A DNA stretch of 64,000 bases, from assembly GCF_023856365.1 (NCBI RefSeq), contig NC_064539.1, forward strand, positions 31,098,482 through 31,162,481, in the 5' to 3' direction. A program made the translations under genes and the position numbers. The notes under the pieces were generated by a model. The model was not told where the DNA came from. It saw nothing but the letters and a program-made list of their open reading frames with translations, and made no database searches. The DNA comes from Brienomyrus brachyistius (Eukaryota; Chordata; Actinopteri; Osteoglossiformes; Mormyridae). Shown here one piece after another: positions 25,271-38,135 of the stretch (its first letter is position 1; every line of letters starts with the position of its first letter).

Positions 25271-26770
25271 CCCAACCCTGCCCATACCCCCTTCCTGGGG
25301 AGTAACTAGCAGGATTCTGGTTATTAGCATCCCAAAGGCCCCTTTACTGGAATAATCTGCCTTTCCTGTTGTGTTCCAAATCAAAGCCTGCTGACCAGTA
25401 CCAGCCCAACAGGTCCAGACAAGCCCTGGCTCCATGCTGAGCAGAACAGCACAAACCCAGGGTTAGTACTCACTTCTCCTGTGCTTTATGTAAGTGACAA
25501 TTTCACAAGTGGGCTTGAGTCACCTGAGCACAAACCCCAGCCACACGACCAGAACATTAGTCATGCTCCCTCGAAGCTCACAGGGATCAGGCAAAAGCAT
25601 GACGTAAGGACAGGAACAGGGGGTGGAGCTTAACCCCAGAAACATCCGGAAATATGAGGCTCGCACCTCTTTACTTTGTGACGACTGGCAAAATGTGAAA
25701 AAAAATCAAAGGCAGACTGTCATCTGGCTCATAGCACCTCTGAAAGCAGGAAATGTTTCTTTTGCTTGTGAGCATCAGCTTAACTCCTTAAGGCCTCCTT
25801 GCTGTGCACCGGCACGGCTTCGTGAGCTCGGACAAAGCTCACAGGACCCGACAAGGAAAAGACAACTGGAGGAAAGCTCCGGAAGCTGCAGCCGACGTGG
25901 CGACAGAATCAGCTCCATCCTTGTACCCCATGTGGGTCTGCGTGTCTTTTTTGCATAATTTGACATTTAAATGCATAAATCAGCCGTTCCACACCCTATG
26001 TGCTGCCATCGTGTGAAATCGTGTGACAGCTTTCACAGTGACAGGCATCAGGTGAGAGAACCTGCCTCCGTGATCCTGACTATTCCTCGGCGAGCTCCCT
26101 GCTCGCCTCTCCATGGGGATTCGGTGGCAGGAAGCGGACCGAGCTTCTGGGATTCAGGACTGGCAGAAAAACCCGGATTTCTCTTATGGAATACTCTCTC
26201 TGTTATTTAGCTCCAAACTGGCCCACGGCTGGAAAGGGCTGCCAGCACAGCTGACTGTCAAACGAGGCTATGCTCAGCCAGTCTTGAAGGCTCCAGGATG
26301 GAGCGCCAGGTGGGTTTGGGATCATGGACCCGGGTGAGAGCTGTGAGACCGCAGCCCCACAGAGGGAGAAGCAGAGCTTCAGCCCCGCTGAGACTCAGGA
26401 GCAGGCTGTGCTTGTCCAGGCTTAAAGCACAGCCTGTTGGCTGCTCCGTGCCCTCCAGGGAATTCCGGGTCAAACAGAGAGGCACTCTCTCACTCAATTA
26501 CATGCTGCCCTGCAGCTGCTTAAAGGTAAACATCAAGAACCACATCCAAGAAAGCTCCTGACACCAATTGGCAAATAACATCATTCCACAGGAAGTTGTC
26601 AAAAGTGACCTGAAAACCACTGTGCTGTCATTATGCCACACCTCCTGTATTCAGCCCGGCCCTCTTCATGGAGGTGACCAATCAGCTTGTGAGGCTATTT
26701 TCCTTCCCCTGGGTCAGAGATGCAGGGTGCCCGTACTCTCAGGGTCAGATGGGCATTTCCTCTGTGTCAC
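25271..26770. other. Low-copy DNA, no gene seen
   Basis: Several 60-110-codon frames exist but none looks like a known protein. Confidence 0.4.
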
Positions 26771-26970
26771 ACCGCTTTATTTACATTTACGTTTATTTTT
26801 ATTTAGTGGCTGCAAAAAGAACATTACAGTAGAATAGGACATGATAATCAGGAGACTGTCAAGGAGACAACTAGGCATAAGCACAGCTCGGCTGAGCTTC
26901 CAGTGAATGCCCGGGTACGAGGGCAGGAGCAGGAACTGCGTAACATCTACCAAAGCAAGAATGAACATAA
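26771..26970 (+). mobile_element. Teleost interspersed repeat fragment (tentative)
   Basis: The string 'ttacatttacgtttattt' followed by 'atttagtggctg' resembles the very common fish repeat beginning 'ttacatttacatttattcat' and continuing into 'tttagcaga'. Downstream similarity is weak, so extent and class are uncertain. Confidence 0.35.
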
Positions 26971-27384
26971 GACAAACAATTCAAATCAGTAGAAAGTGCT
27001 ACACTAAAAGCATTCAGGCAACATGGAGTGATATCCAGGTGTTCCTGGAACAGGTGACGTCTCTGGAAGGAAGCGGGAATCCGATGACTGGATGAGGTTC
27101 AGCAGCTTGCTTCCTGTCTCCATTAGGTCTTTCTCTGTCTGCACATGAAGACATACTGAGCACTGCATGCTGCTTTTTCAGTACACGTGTAGCTGGTTCG
27201 GCGCTTTGCGCATAGCGTGCTTCACCGTGTCATATGCTACGGAACGATCAGTGAGGATTCCGGTGCTCCCACTGCACACGTCGATGAAACACGGGGATTC
27301 AGCTTGATGCCAGACTTCAGAGCCGAGACTTTCATCTCAAATCTGATTAGACGTCAGAGAATTTTCTCCGCCTGCACAGCAGAG
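26971..27384. other. Low-copy DNA, nothing recognised
   Basis: No gene or repeat recognised before the 24-bp array. Confidence 0.45.
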
Positions 27385-27735
27385 GCACAACAGGAGCATA
27401 GCAGAGGGTGTAGCAAGAGTGAAATAGAGGAGTTTTAGCAGAGGAGCATACTGTAGCAGGAGTGTAGCAGGGGATCATAACAGGAGTGTAACAGTGAAGC
27501 ATACAGGAATGTAGCAGAGGAGCATAGCAGGAGTGTAACAGAGGAGTATAGCGAGAGTGCAACAGATAAGTATAGTAGGAGTGTAACAGAGGAGCATAGC
27601 AGGAGTGTAGCAGAGGAGTATAGCAAGAGTGTAACAGAGGAGTATAGTAGGAGTGTAACAGAGGAACATAGCAGGAGTGTAGCAGAGGAATATAGCAGGA
27701 GTGTAATAGAGGAGTATACCAGTAGCATAACTGCG
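27385..27735. repeat. ~24-bp degenerate minisatellite
   Basis: Degenerate copies of 'ggagtgtaacagaggag' plus 'tatagca', about 14 units with gcatag/gtatag and gtagca/gtaaca variants. Open minus-strand frames follow from the unit length. Confidence 0.9.
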
Positions 27736-29035
27736 GTTCAAAGAGGACAGCACAGGTAAGTGTTCAGACACACCTAATAAAGCATCTTCTTGTACGCAAA
27801 GTCTAGAAACTTTCTCATGTTGTGGTACATGTGAGAGATACGATTATTGCTGTTTTTGAAGCACTGCATGCTGCTGGGTCGCCTGCTTCTGTGGGATCCT
27901 GCTTCTAACGGACAGTTATTATGTGTTATTAAATTTACTGGTGTGACACATGGTAATACTCAAGGAGGAGGCCACACTATCCCCCTCCCGGCAGGATGCG
28001 TCGTAGCTGCCCTGACAGCCGTTTTGCGGCCCCCACTCCCTGCGGCGGCTTTGACTCATGCGCCGATGAGTGTTTCACGTGCTTGCGGGCGGTAAGCGGC
28101 AGATGGGTAACAGCGAATAACACAGGATCACTCTGGGCGCAGAGAGGTAGTTTATCTTGTCAGAATCTGCCTCTTCATTTCTGAAATCTGCAGAGGTCAG
28201 TGTGAGGCCACGCAGGGGCTGCTCACTGCCAGCAAAGCAAAGCTGTACCCTCCAGAGGTGATCAGAGCGGCCTGCTCCAGAGCGACCAAGAGAGGAGTCG
28301 TCCGATGCTGCGCAGCAGGCCTGCAGGGGGAGAACAAGCCCGACGGCAGCCAGAAGGACGACCTGATGATGTGTAGCAGATCAGATGAAATGCTGGAGAC
28401 TTCGCCCTCAAACATCCACCTCCTTTCCTCCTCAGTGATTACGAGCAGGATGTGATTGTCTTTAGCTGGTCATCAAAAGTCTGACTGTGTGGCCAGTGAA
28501 GAGGTAGAGGGGGAAATGGGCACAGATGCATTCCTGTTTCTCAGAAAAGTGCCCTTTCTGTAAAGTCGAGCCCACGACATGGATCTCAGCCAGCAGCTGC
28601 CGGAGTGTAGGAGATACGTCAAGGAGAGCAGCCAGAAAGGTACAGTCAGGAGATGCATAAATCCAGCAGCACTGGGCTTCTCAGAACAAACCTCATCTCA
28701 GAGCTGCCAGCAGAGGCAATCACTCACACTGGTAACATCTGAACATACCTTTGCAGGCGAGAGAGGGCGGCCACAGCAGGGGAAGGGGGGGATCAGGGGC
28801 ACACTGAGAGCCACCCCTGACAGCTCACCTCCCACCTGCTTCTGTGGCACCTGCTCAAGCTGCCAGACTGTGGCCTTTACAGGAAGTGACATCGGGGAGC
28901 TTGGTGCAAAAGCAAGATGGACGGAGGCAGGGAAGATGTGCAGATTTATGTTTATCATTTGTCTATTTGGTTGATTTGTTTTGTTCAACTGGAGGTATTA
29001 CTGAACAGACAGTGGACAAACTGGAGGTTTGGAGG
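27736..29035. other. Low-copy DNA, no convincing exon
   Basis: Frames at about 28258-28455 and 28579-28974 (+, 131 codons) match no protein I recognise. CpGs are modestly raised near 28010-28095. Confidence 0.4.
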
Positions 29036-29160
29036 TGCCTCTTACATTTACACACACAACTGCCTCTTACATTTACACAAAAAGCTGCCTCTTACATTTA
29101 TACACACAGCTGCCTCTTACATTTACACACACAGCTGCCTCTTACATTTACTCCAGGCAG
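29036..29160. repeat. 25-bp tandem repeat, 5 copies
   Basis: Five copies of a unit beginning 'tgcctcttacatttacacac'. The last is diverged at its end. Confidence 0.93.
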
Positions 29161-30765
29161 TCTTCCTTACACCACCATGTCTTCCTCACTCTCCTGCGTG
29201 TGCTTTGTAAAGTGGCCTCTTTCCTCGCTTTCTCTTGTTCCATCTCCAGCTATAATGGAATGGACACTGGGACCAGTCAGTTATCTTTGCAAATTGCTGT
29301 TGCATGACACAAGTGTTTACCTCTTAAATATTTCATGTATTTACCTACTTTCATTGAGGGAAGAAAAGATGAATGAGGGAAGGACGCTTCGTCTCCTGGA
29401 AGTTCTGTGTTTGCTGATAAGACTCTCCTGGCTTCGCAGCTGACTACTCCGCTGGGTTGAAAGCCGTTGCATTTTGTGTCCATGCTAAAGACAAATTGTT
29501 AGATGACATAGGAATGGAAACAAAACGCAGCACGTTCAGCCCACATGGGGCCAGCTGTTGTACCCTTGAACAAAGGGCTTTGCATAGAATAGTGCAGTTA
29601 AATATCCATCAGTATAAATAAAAAGTCTATGTAGATTCGATGCCATAGCAATGGAGTAATGAGAATTTTCACTTTTTTTCTGCCAGGAATAGATACTATC
29701 ACCTTCTGTGCTGAGAATGGTCCCTACTACCTTCTAACTCCAACAAGGCCAGCAGTCTGTACACATGCAGATGGTGGATCCGACTCTGTGTACCTCATCC
29801 TCCTACAAGTCACTGTGAGATAAGGACCCCCCTTTTCAGCAGGCTTCTGTAGAGGGGGCATTTTCTGCGTGCCTTGTTAACCTGCCCCTGGATTTAATCC
29901 GAACTGTTTGTGACCTTCGGCGCATGTCTTCCCAAAGCCGGCTGTTAATGGATTTCTGAATTAACATCCTTTAAATGCATCCATTCTCGGAACGGCGTCA
30001 GACTGCATCCCTCCTGAGATGTGTGTTTGCTGACTCATGCCATACACTCCCTTATTGTTCAGGTCAATAACTTTTGGGTTTTTCCACATTTTCCAATGAT
30101 GAAATTCATCTGAAAATTGAAGACGTATTCCCTTGTGTGTAGCTTATGTTTGTGCAGTATTCTGGGGAAGTGACTTTATTTTAACAGAAAAGATAATTAA
30201 GTCATAATTAGTGCAGTTTTCGGCACAACACAGTTCTTGGTCTGCAGCATGGCTACCAGACGGTCTCCACAATGTAGCCGCCTGGGTCTCTGGCTTTGGC
30301 ACGCTGGAAAGCGCAGTGCGAGGTGGCGGTCAGGGACAGGAGCCCGGGATGGCCCTGGGCATGGCGGTTACACTCCCTTATGAGTTTGGGGGGTCCTCCC
30401 CCTCCTAACTGGCATTTATGAACCAGATCTTCCAGCAATGAAACATGCAGAACTTACCCCATACTGCCCGAGTTTGTGACCTGCTTTATTTTAATGAGAA
30501 CACAATCGGCTCCATGTTCTGCGTTCGGGTTCATCAGAACCTCTGACCCCCTTTGTCTTACTAGGGTGAGATAATAACTGATTTTTTATTAAATGAGTGG
30601 GAAATAGTGTGTACCATCTGTTGTTTGCTGTGGTATTCATATTTACTAGTATAATATTTACAATGCTAATTAATAACTGACAAGGCACTGATATAATGCC
30701 TCTGTGATGTAAACATGCATTTCTGATGTGTTTACAGGAATCACACAGGGATTACATCTCTGAGT
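29161..30765. other. Low-copy DNA, no gene seen
   Basis: AT-moderate sequence with no recognisable exon or repeat. Confidence 0.4.
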
Positions 30766-31013
30766 CACCCTGCTGTCTCACTCTCCACAGTAACAAAACA
30801 CCCTGCTGTCTCACTCTCCACAATGACAGAACACCCTGCCGTCTCACTGGCCAAAATTACAGAGTACCTTATCATTTCACTCTCCAGAGTGACCCAGCAC
30901 CTTGCCACGTCACTCTCAACACTAGTAGAGCACCTTACCATTTCACTCTCTACAGTGACAGAGCACCCTGCCCTCTCGCTCTTAACAGTGAAGGAGCACC
31001 CTGCTGTCTGACT
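30766..31013. repeat. 33-bp diverged minisatellite, about 7.5 copies
   Basis: Units begin 'caccctgctgtctcactctc' and end in a variable 'cagtgacagag'-type string. Middle copies are strongly diverged, so this array is older than its neighbours. One plus-strand frame stays open because 33 is a multiple of three. Confidence 0.88.
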
Positions 31014-31228
31014 GATGTCCTTGGAGGGGGAGGACCTTTAATGTTAGTAAAGCAAGCTGATCAGAGTCCTTGGTCCTTTTAAAAAGATTCATGGTTACCA
31101 TAGCAATTAGTTCCCATTTGCAGTCATAATTTTTCCTCCATCATTTTGTTCCATTGTAAAGAATATTTGGTTTTAAGTACCTCAGCTGTCCTAAATTGTG
31201 AACTCACCTAGAGAGGATGTGGAAGGGT

Positions 31229-33513
31229 GCATTAGTGTCCTGTGCAGGGAGGTGGGGGGCATTAGTGTCCTGTGCAGGGAGGTGGGGGGGCATTAGTGTC
31301 CTGTGCAGGGAGGTGGGGGGGCATTAGTGTCCTGTGCAGGGAGGTGGGGGGGCATTAGTGTCTTGTGCAGGGAGGTGGGGGGGCATTAGTGTCCTGTGCA
31401 GGGAGGTGAGGGGGCATTAGTGTCCTGTGCAGGGAGGTGGGGGGGCATTAGTGTCCTGTGCAGGGAGGTGGGGGGGCATTAGTGTCTTGTGCAGGGAGGT
31501 GAGGGGGCATTAGTGTCTTGTGCAGGGAGGTGGGGGGGCATTAGTGTCCTGTGCAGGGAGGTGGGGGGGCATTAGTGTCTTGTGCAGGGAGGTGGGGGGG
31601 CATTAGTGTCCTGTGCAGGGAGGTGGGGGGGCATTAGTGTCCTGTGCAGGGAGGTGGGGGGGCATTAGTGTCCTGTGCAGGGAGGTGGGGGGGCATTAGT
31701 GTCCTGTGCAGGAAGGTGGGGGGGCATTAGTGTCCTGTGCAGGGAGGTGGGGGGGGCATTAGTGTCCTGTGTAGGGAGGTGGGGGGGCATTAGTGTCCTG
31801 TGCAGGGAGGTGAGGGGGCATTAGTGTCCTGTGTAGGGAGGTGGGGGGGCATTAGTGTCCTGTGCAGGGAGGTGGGGGGGCATTAGTGTCCTGTGCAGGG
31901 AGGTGAGGGGGCATTAGTGTCCTATGCAGGGAGGTGAGGGGGCATTAGTGTCCTGTGTAGGGAGGTGGGGGGGGCATTAGTGTCCTGTTCAGGGAGGTGA
32001 GGGGGCATTAGTGTCCTGTGTAGGGAGGTGGGGGGGGCATTAGTGTCCTGTTCAGGGAGGTGAGGGGGCATTAGTGTCCTGTGTAGGGAGGTGGGGGGGC
32101 ATTAGTGTCCTGTGCAGGGAGGTGGGGGGGCATTAGTGTCCTGTGCAGGGAGGTGGGGGGGCATTAGTGTCCTGTGTAGGGAGGTGGGGGGGGGCATTAG
32201 TGTCCTGTGCAGGGAGGTGGGGGGGCATTAGTGTCCTGTGCAGGGAGGTGGGGGGGCATTAGTGTCCTGTGTAGGGAGGTGGGGGGGGCATTAGTGTCCT
32301 GTGCAGGGAGGTGGGGGGGCATTAGTGTCCTGTGCAGGGAGGTGGGGGGGCATTAGTGTCCTGTGTAGGGAGGTGGGGGGGCATTAGTGTCCTGTGTAGG
32401 GAGGTGGGGGGGGGCATTAGTGTCCTGTGCAGGGAGGTGGGGGGGCATTAGTGTCCTGTGAAGGGAGGTGGGGGGGCATTAGTGTCCTGTGCAGGGAGGT
32501 GGGGGGGCATTAGTGTCCTGTGCAGGGAGGTGAGAGGGCATTAGTGTCCTGTGCAGGGAGGTGGGGGGGCATTAGTGTCCTGTGCAGGGAGGTGGGGGGT
32601 CATTAGTATCCTGTGCAGGGAGGTGAGGGGGCATTAGTGTCCTGTGCAGGGAGGTGGGGGGGCATTAGTGTCCTGTGCAGGAAGGTGAGGGGGCATTAGT
32701 GTCCTGTGCAGGGAGGTGGGGGGGCATTAGTGTCCTGTGCAGGAAGGTGAGGGGGCATTAGTGTCCTGTGCAGGGAGGTGGGGGGTCATTAGTATCCTGT
32801 GCAGGGAGGTGAGGGGGCATTAGTGTCCTGTGCAGGGAGGTGGGGGGGCATTAGTGTCCTGTGCAGGAAGGTGAGGGGGCATTAGTGTCCTGTGCAGGAA
32901 GGTGAGGGGGCATTAGTGTCCTGTGAAGGGAGGTGGGGGGGCATCAGTGTCCTGTGCAGGGAGGTGGGGAGGCATTAGTGTCCTGTGCAGGGAGGTGGGG
33001 AGGCATTAGTGTCCTGTGCAGGGAGGTGGGGGGGCATTAGTGTCCTGTGCAGGGAGATGGGGGGGCATTAGTGTCCTGTGCAGGGAGGTGAGGGGGCATT
33101 AGTGTCCTATGCAGGGAGGTGGGGAGGCATTAGTGTCCTGTGCAGGGAGGTGGGGAGGCATTAGTGTCCTGTGCAGGGAGGTGGGGGGGCATTAGTGTCC
33201 TGTGCAGGGAGATGGGGGGGCATTAGTGTCCTGTGCAGGGAGGTGGGGAGGCATTAGTGTCCTGTGCAGGGAGGTGGGGAGGCATTAGTGTCCTGTGCAG
33301 GGAGGTGGGGGGGCATTAGTGTCCTGTGCAGGGAGATGGGGGGGCATTAGTGTCCTGTGCAGGGAGGTGAGGGGGCATTAGTGTCCTATGCAGGGAGGTG
33401 AGGGGGCATTAGTGTCCTGTGCAGGGAGGTGGGGGGGCATTAGTGTCCTGTGCAGGGAGGTGGGGGGGCATCAGTGTCCTGTGCAAAGAGGGGGGGGGGC
33501 ATCAGTGTCCTGT
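31229..33513. repeat. 31-bp G-rich minisatellite, about 73 copies
   Basis: The unit is 'gcattagtgtcctgtgcagg' followed by 'gaggtgggggg'. G-run length varies (5-8), with ggtgag, tgtagg and ttcagg variants. Rare variants recur at multiples of 31: 'agggagatgg' at 33051, 33206 and 33330 (155 and 124 bp), and 'cattagtatc' at 32601 and 32787 (186 bp). No coding potential. Confidence 0.97.
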
Positions 33514-33883
33514 GGCCTGGGACTGACTCTTCTGCTCATTTACTCCCCCCATACCCTCTGAGTCTTGCTCCGTGCAATTTGGGTGTGATTAACATCAGAG
33601 AGCTGTCTTCCATATTTAATCACACTCATCCTGATTTAGCATAACACAGATTTATGACTCAGCAGGAATATACATGAATAAGCTGTAATATCGCCCCCTG
33701 GCAGCTCGGGGCTGATACGGTCCTAGAGCTCAGTGTACACCCCCTCCCCCCTCCCCCATCCCAAGTAATCTGTAAAGTGAATGGGATGTGGATTGCGGAG
33801 TGAAACGGCTCCAGATTCAATTCTCCCTCAGTTGATTTTGTCAGAGTTTCTGCATACGCAGACATATACAGGACTGCAGACAC

Positions 33884-34213
33884 TCAGCACAGGCGTGAGA
33901 GGGGCACAGCCACAGGATCAGCACAGGCATGAGAGGGGCACAGCCACATGCTCAGCACAGGCGTGAGAGGGGCACAGCCACAGGATCAGCATAGGCGTGA
34001 GAGGGGCACAGCCACATGCTCAGCATAGGCATGAGAGGGGCACCACCGTGCTTAGCACAGGCGTGAGAGGGGCACAGCCACACGATCAGCACAGGTGTGA
34101 GAGGGCTACAGCCACAGGATCAGCATAGGCGTGAGAGGGGCACAGCCACATGCTCAGCATAGGCACGAGAGGGGCACCACCGCGCTTAGCACAGGCGTGA
34201 AAAGGGCACAGCT
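33884..34213. repeat. 34-bp minisatellite, about 10 copies
   Basis: The unit contains 'agcacaggcgtgagaggggc' and 'acagccacaggatc'. A multi-unit block with the variant 'caccaccg' occurs twice, about 144 bp apart (33988 and 34132). Confidence 0.93.
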
Positions 34214-34520
34214 ACATTTACGCCTCTGACAGAGGGCTGTCCTCTCCAGCCTGCCCCTGCCCTTATTCTTCTTATGCTTCCTGTCATGTCACTGCCCCTG
34301 GCACCTAATCCTAGCCCCCTTCCCTTGTCCCTGGCTCTGGCTCCCAGCCAGCACAGCCCTGCTGATTCTGGGTGCCTGTTCTTTATTCTGGGACCTTGCA
34401 GATGGATGGTGGTGATGGGAAGCCTGTGGGGAGGCAGGGGGGGTTGAGAGGGGGCAGGCTAGGTCCAACATGCTTATTGATCTGTGTTCTGTGGGTCTGA
34501 GGGCCAGACAGACTGCAATG
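34214..34520. other. Low-copy DNA, nothing recognised
   Basis: No gene or repeat recognised. Confidence 0.45.
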
Positions 34521-35100
34521 TCCTCTCACACGATGCATCTGACTCTCACACGATGCATCTGACTCTCACATAATGCATCTGACTCTCACACGATGCATCT
34601 GACTCTCACATAATGCATCTGACTCTCACACGATACATCTGACTCTCACACGATGCATCTGACTCTCACATAATGCATCTGACTCTCACATAATGCATCT
34701 GACTCTCACATGATGCATCTCACTCTCACATAATGCATCTGACTCTCACACGATGCATCTCACTCTCACATAATGCATCTGTCTCTCACGTGCTGCATCT
34801 CACTCTCACACGATGCATCTCACTCTCACATAATGCATCTGACTCTCACGCACTGATTCTCACTCTCACATGATGCATCTGACTCTCACATAAGGCATCT
34901 GACTCTCACACGATGCATCTCACTCTCACATAATGCATCTGACTCTCACATGCTGCATCTCACTCTCACATAATGCATCTCGCTCTCACGTTCTGCATCT
35001 CACTCTCACATGCAGTATCTCACTCTTGTATGTTACGTGTCACTCTGGCATACTGCCTCTCACTCACATGTGGCAACTCACTTTCACATGCTGTATGTCA
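34521..35100. repeat. 20-bp minisatellite, about 29 copies
   Basis: The unit is 'gactctcacacgatgcatct'; the main variant replaces acgatg with taatg. The core 'gatgcatc' is self-complementary. The register is exact to about 35020, then units decay to about 35100. Confidence 0.95.
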
Positions 35101-35704
35101 CTCATCTGTCCCTCTTCCTTCCCTCTGCAGTTTCTGGGGTGTCTCCATTCCCTCTCACCCTTTCGAGATTCTCTCTAACCCTAACCGCCTCTTTCTCTAT
35201 AGGTGCAGCAGTGATATTACAGTTTTCCTCAGCTGCTGTACCACAGTGGTGGAAATGGTAACTCCAGCCTTTTAACCACCAGCAAAACCTGTGAAACTAT
35301 TATGTGTTTGGCGAAACTCTTCATTTTCACTGCAAACCTCCATGGTGAAATAAAAACAATATAAACATGTTGCACAGCTGCATAATCCGCTCAAACAGTT
35401 ACACAAAGTATTACAGCAGTAACACATCCAAACATTAACTGGATATTTGCAAGCAAAACACTAACCACACATCTCACTGAGGCAGAGAAGAAAACTCTGG
35501 CAGGGTTTATAGCACAATGCTGCTTCTTACGTTTGTTGTAATCCACCATAAACATCACTGACTAAATTACATCATACTGGGGCAGTCAAACTGAAACTTA
35601 ACCACGAGCAAAACCTCAAGCATTTACGTATGCACGACACATTTCAGGCGCAATAAAACAAAGATGGCCTTTTTCTTGGGAATCAGAATTAAAATGCACT
35701 GCTC
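35101..35704. other. Probable flank of a decayed DNA transposon
   Basis: 'attacagttttcctcagctg' at about 35215 resembles 'attacagtttttctgaattg' at about 36636, a motif of the kind seen at the ends of some fish Tc1-like elements. No gene is seen. Confidence 0.3.
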
Positions 35705-36180
35705 TGCCTAGTCGATCTTGTCCTGGATATTGGGCCACATATTTTTGTCAGTGTCACGCAAAGTGTTTTCCTTGGCATGATAGATGCCTTCGGACATGCC
35801 TGATCACGCCCTGGCAGGTGGATTCTGCCATTGCCTTACCAGCCTCAGTCATAACAGCACTGGACTCCAGTTCCATGATTCTTAATCACCTAAGAGAGGA
35901 CAAAGTGAAACACAAGAAAGAACCAACGATAAGGTGTAGAGAACTTCTATGTGGAGTAGAACATGCAGTGAATGTAGAACAATGGCACATTCCCTGAACA
36001 TGGTGACATCTCGCCCCCTTCACTCGCTCACGGTTCCTGCCAATGGACACTCTGTGGATGTGCTTCATGCAGATATTATGGTGTTTCAAAACCCCGATCA
36101 ATGCTCTGTAATTATTGTTGTCTGTATATCCCTCAAATATATATCATTTTGCTTCGCAGGTTGTGCAGATGGTGGAGGGA
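35705..36180 (-). mobile_element. Tc1/mariner-like (DDE_3 type) transposase relic, ends only
   Basis: On the minus strand, 36115-36000 translates to 'LKHHNICMKHIHRVSIGRN' followed by RERVKG, like the second half of the N-terminal helix-turn-helix region ('MKQLYRVPFERNSERVKELR'-type) of fish DDE_3 transposases. At 35800-35705 an 'AKENTLRDTDKNMWPNIQD' string fits the C-terminal end of that family. The catalytic core between them is missing or unreadable, and stops interrupt it. It is inactive. Confidence 0.5.
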
Positions 36181-37639
36181 TGGAGGTGACGGGTGTGTCA
36201 GTTATATAACGACCCTAATGCATCCCCCCCCCCACTATTAAGAGGAAAAACCCAAAACTTTGATAAGTGCGCTTAATCCCCAGGTCCCTGGGTGCTGCAA
36301 TAGGTGGCTGCCCTTTGCAGACAGCTTACTCTACAAAGAACAAGTACAGGGAGGTGTAAAGACAATTTCCACATGGGGAAACATGTCACAGTCTTCTTTC
36401 AAATAGCAAGCAATACAATTCAACTATATAAGCTATACCAAGCTTATGCTGAATACAATTATCAATATCATTTTTATCATATCTCACATGATCCAGTTAC
36501 TGTAACAGGGCTAATTACTTCATTTAAATTTGACCTAACGTGAGATCATGCATGTCATTTAGGTTATTCTCCAATAGGCGATTTGTAGGGGACTGACGAC
36601 ATCATGCATGTCAGCCTGTGTCATTGGAGATTTTTATTACAGTTTTTCTGAATTGCTAAAACATGAAACCACCTTCTTGGAGCAAAATTATCTGCTGGCA
36701 AAACTCATATTATGAATCAATTGATCATTTGATAATGTAACTGTAAATAGTGTTTGCCTAGTTAGACACAATTTGCAGATCTGAGTCATCCTTTTTGCAA
36801 ATCTCTAAACATATTTTCATTCATTAATATACATTTTGCACCGTGGTGAACTTTGATGCAAAACAGAAAACAAAGGCAAAAAAAGTTAAACACAGCCTGA
36901 ACTCATTTGTCATCATTTAAACACAATGACTCAAATCTCTTCATGCATGTTCCTAAATGTGTACAGAAACCAATGAATGACTCGAACATAGAATATGTTG
37001 CTGGTTGAGCGTGAGGTGAGTCGAATTTCGATGTCAAGTTATGGATGGGTCAGAACAGAGACATCACCTGTAACGCAAACCAAGCTGTCTGTCCTGACTG
37101 ATCCTGGAGACATGATAAGGCAGAATGAATATCCTTCCTTGATTTTACAGTTGTACATTTTACAGTAACATGTCTTTCATATAGATTTTTTAACTGTTGT
37201 TTTTCAATTGCTAACAGACTAAAATTAATTCTACAAACAGCTTTAACGCTTTACTTAAGTTGTCATTAGGGATCTGCAGAGAAGCCAATATTTGTATCAG
37301 TATATATGTTTGTTGATGCAGCAAAATTATTTGTATTTGAATGAAAGTGGAAATACGTGTAACAATCCAGTTTGTGGTACACTTCTAATTTTAGGAGATT
37401 AAAGTGTTATAGTTTTTTTTGCAATTGCAAAGACACTTCCTGTGAAACTTTTCCCACTTTCCCAAAAACTATTGATACCTAATCCACATCACATAGGCTG
37501 TGTTCTCTTGTCAGACAGTAAGGAAAACATGCTTGAGTGTGTTGGATCTAACCTTGAGTTGACTCAACTAGAACATTGCTACAAGCCTCTTCCATTGCTT
37601 GCAAGAGGTTCTCTGTCACACAGATTCTGGTCATTCACC
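36181..37639. other. AT-rich DNA, probably decayed transposon remains
   Basis: No gene. Near 36636 ('ttacagtttttctgaattgc') and 37410 ('gttttttttgcaattgcaaa') are AT-rich motifs typical of long transposon termini. The alternative is simple unrelated AT-rich sequence. Confidence 0.35.
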
Positions 37640-37925
37640 TTCCATCACCAGGTCAGGTCAGGTCGGGGAGCATGTGCTGCTACAGTGCACTGCGGCACCC
37701 ACCACACAGCAAAACTCCTTGGGATCTCGGCCGGCAATCCCACAGGCAGGTACATGGTCCAGTCCCATATTCCGGAAATGGCCACCCATCTGCTGCAGCC
37801 AGGTGTTACGTGGGTGTCCCCTCAGCCTGGTCCAGCCGCTTGGGTCCTCAGCAATGAGTGTCCTGCGAGCCGGATCGCCGTCAGGGAAACACACCACATG
37901 ACCGTAAATGATGTTCCCTCCTAAT
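37640..37925 (-). mobile_element. Second LINE fragment, C-terminal coding end
   Basis: The minus-strand frame 37897-37658 contains 'DPSGWTRLRGHPRNTWLQQM', matching the 'RPRGRPRNTWLQQM'-like C-terminal segment of a fish non-LTR retrotransposon polyprotein. It is a different family from the relic at 16431. It directly abuts the transposase fragment at 37935, so one element probably landed in the other. Confidence 0.65.
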
Positions 37926-37934
37926 GCAGGTAAT

Positions 37935-38135
37935 GTGCCTCACACTGATTCTTCTCTGGATTTCCTGTAAAGAAACTGCATTGTTGACAATGACCATATT
38001 CATGATGACCGATTCTTGGGCGTCCATCAACAACTGCTGTCTTCCTCCTGCAAAGGGTCGTATCTCAGTTCTGCAAAAGCAAAATTTTGAATACGGTAGC
38101 ATTACCACATTCCATAGGACAAAAAAAACATTCAC
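37935..38135 (-). mobile_element. DDE_3-type transposase N-terminal fragment
   Basis: The minus-strand translation contains 'FAGGRQQLLMDAQESVI' followed by MNMVIVNNAVSLQEIQRRI. This fits the first helix-turn-helix ('GGRRPxxSPEQE..IVxMV..NNAIxLREIQ') of the same transposase type as 35705-36180. It could be the 5' part of that same copy, separated by later insertions. No full frame remains. Confidence 0.5.

Noticed and set aside
28579..28974. 131-codon plus-strand ORF
   Set aside because: No domain, no splice context, and a length reachable by chance in DNA of this composition.
34521..35100. CRISPR-like regular repeats
   Set aside because: The units are contiguous with no unique spacers, and the genome is vertebrate. 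All regular arrays here are head-to-tail satellites.
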